A DNA stretch of 64,000 bases from Pseudalkalibacillus berkeleyi (lineage in GTDB: Bacteria > Bacillota > Bacilli > Bacillales > Fictibacillaceae): assembly GCF_021608225.1 (NCBI RefSeq), contig NZ_JAKIJS010000001.1, forward strand, positions 1,550,001 to 1,614,000, given 5' to 3'. Under the pieces are notes generated by a model. It was not told the origin of the DNA and did no database searches. It saw only the letters and a program-made list of their open reading frames with translations. The position numbers and the translations under genes were made by a program. Numbering within the stretch: the first letter of the stretch is position 1; every line of letters begins with the position of its first letter. Below are positions 41,134 through 48,084 of the stretch, one piece after another.

Positions 41134-41160
41134 TAAAAAACTCCTTCATTGAAATCCTTA

Positions 41161-41186
41161 TTGCAGATTAGCCCCCGTTTGCTTAA
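41161..41186. repeat. Junction repeat 29, right core overlapping a stop codon
   Basis: TTAGCCCCCGTTTGCTTAAT. The stop codon of the gene at 41183 lies inside the core (41183-41185), showing how tightly the repeat abuts the coding sequence. Confidence 0.65.
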
Positions 41187-41587
41187 TATGAAAGTAATTC
41201 AACCGCTGGATAGTTTTCGTCTAAAAGTTGATAACAAACTTTTCCACTCTTAATTGAATTATTGAATATTTGTCTGTTTGAATATCTATCTATTACCAAG
41301 TTTTCATCTGTATGTGGTTCTCCGTAAGGATATCTAATAAAATCCACACACGAAGATTCTTTAATGACCAACTTGTTGTAATTAAAAACTATTTTGTTTG
41401 GGTTCCATATTTTCAATTGTTCACCGGCATCAAATATGAATTGTAATATTCCATCATTGAAACTACATTCTATTACCTTATGGTAATTATCATAAGGTCT
41501 CCCAAACCACTTTCCATAGAAGCGTAATGTTCCTCCAGGTTTTACATCAAGATTAGTAATTGTATTACATAACTTCTCTGCCTTCAA
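41183..41587 (-). CDS. 134-residue protein of unknown function
   Basis: Starts at TTG behind AGAGGGTGTTAT. The sequence is beta-strand rich: GGTLRFYGKWFGRPYDNYH, then VIECSFNDGILQFIFDAGEQ, then LKIWNPNKIVFNYNKLVIK. A histidine and several aromatic residues recur, but no catalytic motif was recognised. It resembles short Bacillus proteins of unknown function found next to Nudix and GNAT genes. Single-gene unit. Confidence 0.65.
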   Translation of the reverse strand: MKAEKLCNTITNLDVKPGGTLRFYGKWFGRPYDNYHKVIECSFNDGILQFIFDAGEQLKIWNPNKIVFNYNKLVIKESSCVDFIRYPYGEPHTDENLVIDRYSNRQIFNNSIKSGKVCYQLLDENYPAVELLSY

Positions 41588-41619
41588 AATAACACCCTCT
41601 AACCAAAATACTCTTATTT

Positions 41620-41702
41620 AACTAACCTGCACAGTTCTAGGATTAATAGAAAGCTAGAGATAACCTATCGATCCTCAGCTCTCGCCCCCTAATGTGGAAA
41701 AC
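41620..41702. repeat. Junction repeat 30, complete, hairpin class 2
   Basis: Left core ACTAACCTGCACAGTTC, GATTAATAGAA, stem AGCTAGAGAT/ATCCTCAGCT, right core GCCCCCTAATGTGGAAAAC. Confidence 0.88.
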
Positions 41703-41716
41703 AATAAAGTTTCATT

Positions 41717-42343
41717 CTACACATTAACATTAGTGGTTTCTCTATGAGATAAATCCCCTTCTAATACAATTCTATATTTGTCTTGATTAAGTTCTACAAT
41801 CGTTAAACTTGTATCGTGTATATTAGGAGGATCCCACAAATTTTCAATTGATGTGTTCTTGAAAATGGAAAACAAACATTTGATTACTACAGAATGTGTA
41901 ACGACTAAAATATTTCCTGATTTATACTTCTTTTTAATATACTCTAGAAACTTAATTGCTCTCTTTCGTGTTTGTTCAAAGGTTTCTCCTCCAACAGGAC
42001 TATATAGATGTGGTGTATTCCAGAAAGCATCTAACTCTAAGGGATACATTTCTTTAATTGATGAAAGTGTTTTACCTTCCCATTCTCCCATATTAATTTC
42101 CTTAAGACTCTCATCATAATATACAGGAATATCTCTTACTCCTTGTATCAATTCAGTTGTCCTCTTTGTCCTATTACTAGGACTTGTATATATCGCTGTT
42201 AATTCTACTTCATCAAGTCTCTTTCCTAAGCTTAGTGCATTTCTTTTTCTAATTTCGGTGAGATCAGAATCCAACCATCCTTGCATTCTTTTTTCAGTGT
42301 TCCAAACTGTTTCCCCATGCCTGGTAATATAGAGAGTTACCAC
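41717..42343 (-). CDS. Histidine phosphatase-superfamily protein
   Basis: 208 residues from GTG behind GGGGGGAAGTCTT. It begins VTLYITRHGETVWNTEKRMQ, the RHG phosphohistidine motif of phosphoglycerate mutase-like phosphatases, with TSPSNRTKRTTELI, the catalytic acid in LKEINMGEWEGKTLSSI, and the second His in LVVTHSVVIKCLF. The RHG, Arg and second His are all present, so it should be active on a small phosphate ester (CobC/PhoE type). Single-gene unit. Confidence 0.92.
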   Translation of the reverse strand: MVTLYITRHGETVWNTEKRMQGWLDSDLTEIRKRNALSLGKRLDEVELTAIYTSPSNRTKRTTELIQGVRDIPVYYDESLKEINMGEWEGKTLSSIKEMYPLELDAFWNTPHLYSPVGGETFEQTRKRAIKFLEYIKKKYKSGNILVVTHSVVIKCLFSIFKNTSIENLWDPPNIHDTSLTIVELNQDKYRIVLEGDLSHRETTNVNV

Positions 42344-42400
42344 AAGACTTCCCCCCGTATTAAATCTTTTCCTGTAAGAATTCTGGAAACTGGTTAGATT

Positions 42401-42474
42401 TCCTTCTTAAACTGAGTTCTCTTACCTCAAGAAAAGCGATTACCAATTTAGTAATCGCCCCCTATAATGGAATA
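42401..42474. repeat. Junction repeat 31
   Basis: Eroded left core TTAAACTGAGTTCTC, perfect 8-bp stem GCGATTAC/GTAATCGC, right core GCCCCCTATAATGGAATAA. In the minus direction the stem is followed by TTTTC. Confidence 0.85.
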
Positions 42475-42492
42475 ATACTGTCTTGCAGGTTA

Positions 42493-42966
42493 TTATCGCC
42501 TATATAAAAGATTGTTTAAGTAAGGATACCATTCTGCTTTCCCAAACTTAGCTTGCACAGCGTCTTCCACAATAATTGGTGCAACAGATTTCAATGTTGA
42601 TAGATTCTTTATATCGGTTTCTGTTGCTTTTCTAATTATTCTCCCTCCAGAATCCATTACTGCATATCCCCCAATGGTTTCTGTAAGATAATTAGGTAAT
42701 GTTAGCGTCTTCGGCAATTCTGCATTCCCTATTATTTCCCATTCACCATCTTCAAGTTTTATATTAACTGTATTAACCATTAATAAGATTGGATGATTTG
42801 AAAATTTTGAAATTGAATCGCCTTGTTTATATATGTAATCAAAAATAATATACACATCAGAAGTACAACCTTTCAAAGCAACTTGTCCAACACACATTAA
42901 TTCTTGACTAACAGGTATTGTAAACAAATCACCAAGAGAAACTTTGAATTTCTTTTTTCGCCCCAT
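42493..42966 (-). CDS. Imm26-like immunity protein
   Basis: 157 residues. It starts MGRKKKFKVSLGDLFTIPVS, followed by MCVGQVALKG, the basic start and KVGDxFxIP...GYGQV pattern of the Imm26 family, which accompanies polymorphic toxins. The remainder (ILLMVNTVNIKLEDGEWEII; GNAELPKTLTLP) also fits. No toxin gene lies in the unit, so it is an orphan immunity gene, perhaps protective against neighbours' toxins. The ATG follows AAGGGGAAAAG. Confidence 0.75.
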   Translation of the reverse strand: MGRKKKFKVSLGDLFTIPVSQELMCVGQVALKGCTSDVYIIFDYIYKQGDSISKFSNHPILLMVNTVNIKLEDGEWEIIGNAELPKTLTLPNYLTETIGGYAVMDSGGRIIRKATETDIKNLSTLKSVAPIIVEDAVQAKFGKAEWYPYLNNLLYRR

Positions 42967-42997
42967 TTACTTTTCCCCTTATAAAAAAAGAGCTTAT

Positions 42998-43079
42998 TGC
43001 AGAATCCTGCCCAGTAGTTAGATATTAAATAAGAAGAGGCGTAATCCTTCTTAGATCAACGCCCCCTTTTCTTGAACAA
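42998..43079. repeat. Junction repeat 32, complete, hairpin class 1
   Basis: Left core AGAATCCTGCCCAGTAGT, spacer GATATTAAATAAGAAGA, stem GGCGT/ACGCC with loop AATCCTTCTTAGATC, right core GCCCCCTTTTCTTGAAC. This is the closest to the class-1 consensus. Confidence 0.92.
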
Positions 43080-43113
43080 GGAATAATTAAAATTCCGGAT
43101 GATAATCTTCCTT

Positions 43114-43560
43114 TTACGATTCGTATATTCTCGACTTACTTCCCCAAGGATGATATCCATCGCCAATATATGTAAATCCATATTTCTCATAGTATCCAAT
43201 GTGGTCAGTACAAAGATAGATCTTATTGTAGCCAATTTTTTTGGCATCAGCTTGAGCACGTAATAGCAGCTCTATACCTAGCGATTTACCACGTGAACTT
43301 TCTTCAATATAAAGAGCACATACCCAAGGCATTAAATCCATACGACTAATAAAATCATTGGTGATAAGACCTACGCAGCCAATAATCTTACCGGAGTCTA
43401 TCATTAAATACCAAATAGGAAGAGGACTATCGGTATTTATACTGTTGGAAATACTGTCCTCATATACTTTTACACTATTTTCATTTGCCCACTTATTTTG
43501 AAAATATTTGATTGCTTTTTCTTTATACTCTGGATTTTCTCTTACACTAATAATTTGCAT
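43114..43560 (-). CDS. GNAT N-acetyltransferase
   Basis: 148 residues. N-terminal IISVRENPEYKEKAIKYF, then WYLMIDSGKIIGCVGLITND, and the acetyl-CoA loop YIEESSRGKSLGIELLLRA, where the glycine pattern is RGKSLG. The C-terminus IYLCTDHIGYYEKYGFTYIG matches GNATs with a conserved YYEKYGF, typical of Bacillus YitI-like proteins. Substrate unknown. Single-gene unit between repeats. Confidence 0.88.
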   Translation of the reverse strand: MQIISVRENPEYKEKAIKYFQNKWANENSVKVYEDSISNSINTDSPLPIWYLMIDSGKIIGCVGLITNDFISRMDLMPWVCALYIEESSRGKSLGIELLLRAQADAKKIGYNKIYLCTDHIGYYEKYGFTYIGDGYHPWGSKSRIYES

Positions 43561-43587
43561 AATGACTTCACCAGTTTTCCTATATTG

Positions 43588-43630
43588 TTAATCCTAATTA
43601 AAGGATTACCCCCCCTTAACCTGAATAAAT
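43588..43630. repeat. Junction repeat 33
   Basis: Stem AATCC/GGATT, then the core CCCCCCCTTAACCTGAATA, which has two extra C. It ends 9 bases before the stop of the 35-residue gene. Confidence 0.7.
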
Positions 43631-43638
43631 GTGGGGTA

Positions 43639-43746
43639 TTATTGTTTATCCTTATTAATCTTTTTTCTTCTCTTAAATGAAAAAATAACAATAATTAATA
43701 CAGGTAATAAAGCTGAAAACGTAAACAGCATTGCATCTATATCCAA
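43639..43746 (-). CDS. 35-residue membrane protein
   Basis: A TTG start (43744-43746) 8 bases after a perfect GGAGGTG; stop at 43639-43641. It reads MDIDAMLFTFSALLPVLIIV, then IFSFKRRKKINKDKQ: one helix and a strongly basic tail. The excellent ribosome binding site and its place between two repeats argue that it is a real gene. Function unknown. Confidence 0.6.
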   Translation of the reverse strand: MDIDAMLFTFSALLPVLIIVIFSFKRRKKINKDKQ

Positions 43747-43791
43747 TTATTTCACCTCCATATATTTCTGGTTTTAAAAAATAGGTAAATT

Positions 43792-43919
43792 ATTTCTTCC
43801 ACAATGCTGCCCTCTTGCTTAATACCAATTATTTCAAATTAATGGATCTAACACAATCATTAATTTGATAAAAAAAGACATATCCTTACTTCGGACATGC
43901 CCCTTTTCTTGAAGATTCA
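43792..43919. repeat. Junction repeat 34, complete, hairpin class 3
   Basis: Left core TTCCACAATGCTGCCC, then TACCAATTATTTCAAATTA, stem CATATCC/GGACATG, right core GCCCCTTTTCTTGAAGATTC. It closely matches the copy at 4235. Confidence 0.9.
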
Positions 43920-43923
43920 CGAG

Positions 43924-44466
43924 TTAATTTTTGTACCAATCTTTTTCAAATTTAAGATTCAATGATTCACCGAACTTGTATGCAAATTCAATAAATGCAG
44001 ATCCCCGAGCAGTTATAACGTGTCCATCCTTTACAACTGGAGAATTTATATAGTTCTCTTCTATGAAAGTACCTAAAAACTTTCTTTGACCAGATGTTAA
44101 ACCTGTTGTGTATTTTTTGTCATCTAATACGCCACTCATTGATAAAATGTATGGGGCACTAGAAATCGCACCTATTATTCTATTCTGATCATCAATCTTC
44201 TGTAAAAAGGAAGTAAGTTCACTGTGATTAACTAGATGCTCAAAATCATCGACTCCAGGAAGTACAACACTGTCAATTAATTCAATATTAACATTATTAA
44301 TTGTTGCTTCGGGTAGACAGGGTAATCCTGCTTCCCCATTTACAACCTGTTTATCTAAGCCTATGTAAATAGTTCGTTTCCCACCTTGGTGTAAAACTGA
44401 TAAAAGTACTGAAAGTTCATACTCACTAAATCTAGGGTAGAGCAATATCCCTGTATATTTCTCCAT
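43924..44466 (-). CDS. DJ-1/PfpI-family protein lacking the nucleophile Cys
   Basis: 180 residues from the ATG at 44464-44466 (a TTG four codons upstream is an alternative). The fold is clear: GILLYPRFSEYELSVLLSVL, DSVVLPGVDDFEHLVNHSEL, IGAISSAPYILSMSGVLDDK and VVKDGHVITARGSAFIEFAY. In active members the turn reads AIC with a nucleophilic Cys; here it is AIS, so glyoxalase or protease chemistry based on that Cys is not expected. It may be a regulator or a binding protein. Single-gene unit. Confidence 0.85.
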   Translation of the reverse strand: MEKYTGILLYPRFSEYELSVLLSVLHQGGKRTIYIGLDKQVVNGEAGLPCLPEATINNVNIELIDSVVLPGVDDFEHLVNHSELTSFLQKIDDQNRIIGAISSAPYILSMSGVLDDKKYTTGLTSGQRKFLGTFIEENYINSPVVKDGHVITARGSAFIEFAYKFGESLNLKFEKDWYKN

Positions 44467-44504
44467 CTTCTCACCCAATCATTTACAACTTTTTCGAAAA
44501 TCTG

Positions 44505-44567
44505 TTTCAATGAAAATATTTAAGGGCGTTATCTTTCTTAGATCAACGCCCCCTATAATGCAATTAA
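44505..44567. repeat. Junction repeat 35, hairpin class 1
   Basis: Stem GGCGTT/AACGCC with loop ATCTTTCTTAGATC, right core GCCCCCTATAATGCAATTA. The left core is lost. Confidence 0.8.
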
Positions 44568-44573
44568 GATTTA

Positions 44574-45195
44574 TTATATTTTATTCAAATAGTTGAGTAA
44601 TTGCTCGATCTCTTTCTGATTTACATCTTTTACTAAAGCATTATTGAAGAGGTCATATGCTAACTTATCATTCTCCTTAAGCCAACTAAATGCTTTTCTG
44701 GGACCTAAATACCATAATCCTTTGAGTTCAAAATAGATTTCTAAGCTGTCCTTAAGCAACCAAAAAAACCTATAATTACCTTCAATATCACCTTTATTAG
44801 ACCTTTTATACATCTTTTTAAGCCAACCCTTTAAGAATACCTTTTCATCTTCAGAGAGTTTTCTTGGACCGTTATTAAACACATTCTCGATCTCTAAAAT
44901 GAAGTTTTCAGCAACTCTTTTATCATTTAATAGTATCTTACCCTTATTAACTCGTATAAATTGGTCTGTATTCTTCATTTCGCAAGTGTTATAAACCCAT
45001 ACATCTAATTGCTTTCCTTCAAACAACTCCACATCGTTTCTGCGGTCTATTTTATCTGAAAAACAAATAAGATCTACATCACTTTCTTGTGTATAATTCC
45101 CTGTATTGTAAGAACCATATAAAATAATTGTATGACAAATTATACTTCTCTTTTAAGTGTTTCTTCACCTTCTCCAAAAACATTTGTACTTTCAT
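44574..45195 (-). pseudogene. Frameshifted nucleotidyltransferase gene
   Basis: ATG 45193-45195, after GGGGAGGGG, reads MKVQMFLEKVKKHLKEKYNL then fails; one base out of frame the sequence continues as IILYGSYNTGNYTQESDVDL, ICFSDKIDRRNDVELFEGKQ and onward through a complete 152-codon frame to 44574. GSYNTGNYTQESDVDL is the GS...DxD core of the nucleotidyltransferase fold. One extra base near 45135 separates start from core. The rest (residues about 80-190) is helical. Translation cannot reach the catalytic core unless the sequence is in error. Confidence 0.78.
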
Positions 45196-45218
45196 ACCCC
45201 TCCCCAAAATTAACTTTT

Positions 45219-46451
45219 TCACTCATAGAAACTTAATGAAGCAATGGACCTCTTCAAATGTAGTTGAGCAAATGAAATTCCACTATTAATCAACAATAAA
45301 CCTGAACAAAACAGTAAACCAAGGAATGGATTAAACCATTCGGATATCAAACCCGCATATCCATTAGCAAGAATCACAACAATACCAGTTAAAAGGATTC
45401 CTCCACTACTTATCCTAGCTAAGAAATGATCAGTTGTAACAGTTTGTCTTGCTGCACCGTTTACCACAAAAGCCATTGAAAGAGCTCCATCAAATAAAAG
45501 CATCCCTACAAATGCTCCCCAAATATTAGAAGAAATAGCTATAAGCAACACTCCGATTCCAGAGCAAAGCATAATTGAACCATATAGTTTATTCCAATGA
45601 ACATCTTTCAAATGAGCCATCACAAATATAGCGATTAAGTTACCAATTCCAGCTCCTGAAAGTAAAATGCCTGTTTGAATAGCTGATAAGCCTAATTCCT
45701 GATTCGCTGTTATAACTACGAGAAGTGTTACCGCGTGAGTAGAAAAATTTAGAACAGAATGGTTGAATGAAATAAAGCGTTGTATTTTCGAAGAAAATAG
45801 AAGCTTTACTCCATCTAAACCCTCTCTTAGTGATTGTTTTTTGTCAATTCTATGTTCTTTGCTTCTAGAGAAGGATTTTTCACCTATTTTCAATAAGCAT
45901 ATACTAAAAAAAGAAAGTAGGAATGTAAAAGCATCAATTCCTAGCGTTGCAGCAACACCAATAGCTGATAGTAAAAATCCTGCTAGTATAGGTCCTATTA
46001 ATGTACTGACAGCATCAGCAGCTTCTAAATAATTGTGTGCTTCAACAAGACGTTTCCTACCTGTTATCCCTGGCAATAAAGAATTTAGTGAAATTCTAAA
46101 AAATAATCCAGCTATACTAGTTACAAATAGAATAGAGCAGATGACTAGGATATTGAAGTGGTCAAAAAGAATAACCACAACAAGCAAGGTCATCGTTGTT
46201 GTACGGATGAGTTCTGCTGCAATTGCTATCCTCTTTTTAGGTCTGTTCTCTATCCATACACCTGCTGGTATTGAAAACAATAATGGGGCAATTTGAGTAC
46301 TAATTGCTACCACAGCCGCTTTCATCGGTGAATCAGTAACTTGTAGAACAACCCACGGAATAACTAGATCACTAAACCTACCTCCTAAAATTGAAACAAG
46401 TTGACCCAACCATAATATAAGAAAGTTTCTTTCTCTGTACATTTGAAACAC
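45219..46451 (-). CDS. MFS transporter, macrolide-efflux type
   Basis: 410 residues and twelve predicted helices. The N-terminus NFLILWLGQLVSILGGRFSD and the loop IPAGVWIENRPKKRIAIAAE are the MFS_3 pattern shared by MefA-type macrolide exporters and enterobactin exporters. It would export a drug or metabolite using the proton gradient. The ATG follows AGAGGTGTTTCAA. It is the uppermost gene of the second array segment and lies before the last left core (46686). Confidence 0.88.
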   Translation of the reverse strand: MFQMYRERNFLILWLGQLVSILGGRFSDLVIPWVVLQVTDSPMKAAVVAISTQIAPLLFSIPAGVWIENRPKKRIAIAAELIRTTTMTLLVVVILFDHFNILVICSILFVTSIAGLFFRISLNSLLPGITGRKRLVEAHNYLEAADAVSTLIGPILAGFLLSAIGVAATLGIDAFTFLLSFFSICLLKIGEKSFSRSKEHRIDKKQSLREGLDGVKLLFSSKIQRFISFNHSVLNFSTHAVTLLVVITANQELGLSAIQTGILLSGAGIGNLIAIFVMAHLKDVHWNKLYGSIMLCSGIGVLLIAISSNIWGAFVGMLLFDGALSMAFVVNGAARQTVTTDHFLARISSGGILLTGIVVILANGYAGLISEWFNPFLGLLFCSGLLLINSGISFAQLHLKRSIASLSFYE

Positions 46452-46920
46452 CTCTTACGAAGATTAACGCTTAACTTTTATGAAGTTACTTAAAACAACA
46501 AATTATATTACATCGCTTTACCTTCCTTGATCATTTTTTTATGGTTAGGTTACATATAAAAGAAATTTTAAAATTATAGGATTGATGTCCTGTTGTCTAA
46601 TATCAATTTTCTTTAAATTGGTCATTCGCACAATCTCTCACTCCAGAATATGACACTTATTTATAAGAAATTCAAAATCTGCTTGCTCCATTAAACTGCC
46701 CTTTAACGGAATAAGATTCCTAAAAATTTATTGATTTCTCCTTTTAAATTTTAACATATTTTTCTAGTTCGTTTTAGTCTTTCTCTAATAGTCACTTCCT
46801 TCTAGAACCCCTTTCTTGAGCGATTTCTGCGATATATTTTTAGTAAAATATTCCTGTATCCTTTTTATTAATATATCTATATAATTATCTTGTTTTGATA
46901 AACTTTAAGGGGGACACATC
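46452..46920. other. Gene-free stretch at the upper edge of the second array segment
   Basis: No credible gene on either strand. It contains a left-core-like element CCATTAAACTGCCCTTTAAC (46689-46708) and, 46 bases further, the 19-base sequence attttaacatatttttcta (46748-46766) also found at 14808-14826. The last 150 bases carry the promoter region of the surface protein gene, with a -10-like TATAAT near 46880 but no convincing -35. Confidence 0.6.
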
Positions 46921-48078
46921 ATGAAGCATGTGTTGGCTATCTTATTTTCTATTAGTATATTATTTATTCCGATGACAGCGTTTGCAGCCATTGGACAATC
47001 TGACCTTGATGCATATCTAGCATCGATTGGTTGGACGCAAGAAGAGTTGGAAGAAGAACTATCATATGAAGGTATGACGTTAGAAGACTTTGAAACGATC
47101 CAAGAACTTCAAGACTTCATTGGTAAACCGCTAACTGAAGAGAATTTACAAGAGCTTTTAGATGCATATGAGATCACTCGTGAAGACCTGAACAGTCTAC
47201 TAGTTGAATCAGGTGAATTAGAAGTCGGTCAGGACGTTCTTGAGGTCTATTCGATTTATGAATATCTTGAGGAAAATCTTGAGTTCTATTTGTTCGAAGG
47301 AACACCAATAACGGATGAATCGTTGCAAGACCTTTTGGACACATTTGAAATGACGTATGAAGAGCTTGTGGCGCTTTTTGAAGAAAATGGAGATTCCATT
47401 GACGATTATGAATTTGTTGAAGATGTAGAAGTAGCACTTATCGAATATATGTATGGAGATGAACTGCCTGGGTTTGAGGATTTGTTCACTGAATTAGGAA
47501 TTACAGAAGCAGAGCTTGAGGCTCTAATGAACCATTTGATGAATCTTGATCTGGAAGATCCGATTTTCGAACAGAAAATGGACGAACTCTCGAATCGCAT
47601 GATCGCTTTAGGAGATTTTGAAAGTGCAGAAGACTTAACGAAAGAACAAATCGTTGAAATGGCAGACATCATGACAGAGATGTTTAACCTCTTCCAGTTG
47701 GATGCGAAGTTTTACCTTTCGAGTAATGGAAAAACAGAACCTGTTACATTAAGCCAGCTTCTGTCCATGAGTGAAAAAGAAGCATCGGGTTATGATTTGC
47801 TTATTGAGTTATACGATCACAATGGTGTATTCATTCTCGACATGCTACTTACTGCGGATATGGTCAATTCTGATTTAATCGAAGAGACGGCTAAAGATTT
47901 AAACATGGCTGAAACTACTGCAAATAAGGTTATTCACAAACCGGTTACGAAAACGGAAAAAGGTGCAAAAATGCCGAAGACAGCAGGTAATTATATGGAA
48001 AGTTCTTTGTACGGAATCGGATTCATCCTAATTGGTTGGATGGTAATTCGTCGTTTACGAATGAAGAGCGTCGCATAA
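46921..48078 (+). CDS. Processed acidic surface protein, sortase substrate
   Basis: 385 residues. A signal peptide (residues 1-22, VLAILFSISILFIPMTAFA) leads into a very acidic, helical, repetitive body (modules beginning LxDLLDxxxMTxEEL) and ends with a sorting signal: MPKTAG at about 357-362, a hydrophobic helix and the basic tail RRLRMKS. This matches the processed acidic surface protein family, which is always encoded next to a class D sortase, as here. The sortase would join its Thr to the wall or to a partner. Strong site AAGGGGG. Confidence 0.88.
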   Translation: MKHVLAILFSISILFIPMTAFAAIGQSDLDAYLASIGWTQEELEEELSYEGMTLEDFETIQELQDFIGKPLTEENLQELLDAYEITREDLNSLLVESGELEVGQDVLEVYSIYEYLEENLEFYLFEGTPITDESLQDLLDTFEMTYEELVALFEENGDSIDDYEFVEDVEVALIEYMYGDELPGFEDLFTELGITEAELEALMNHLMNLDLEDPIFEQKMDELSNRMIALGDFESAEDLTKEQIVEMADIMTEMFNLFQLDAKFYLSSNGKTEPVTLSQLLSMSEKEASGYDLLIELYDHNGVFILDMLLTADMVNSDLIEETAKDLNMAETTANKVIHKPVTKTEKGAKMPKTAGNYMESSLYGIGFILIGWMVIRRLRMKSVA

Positions 48079-48084
48079 AATATA

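Noticed and set aside
43056-43259. 67-codon minus-strand ORF
   Set aside because: It is an out-of-frame shadow of the GNAT gene at 43114 and extends into the repeat.
512-46715. Classical integron with attC sites
   Set aside because: The repeats lack the GTTRRRY and RYYYAAC core sequences and no tyrosine integrase gene is in the window; only the layout is alike.
512-46715. CRISPR array
   Set aside because: The repeats are separated by whole genes, vary in length and structure, and have no uniform spacers or cas genes.
512-46715. REP-like elements spread by a REP-associated transposase
   Set aside because: The GGGGG-plus-hairpin shape is similar, but the left core, the strict one-per-gene placement and the lack of a RAYT gene nearby fit poorly. 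It cannot be wholly excluded without a genome search.
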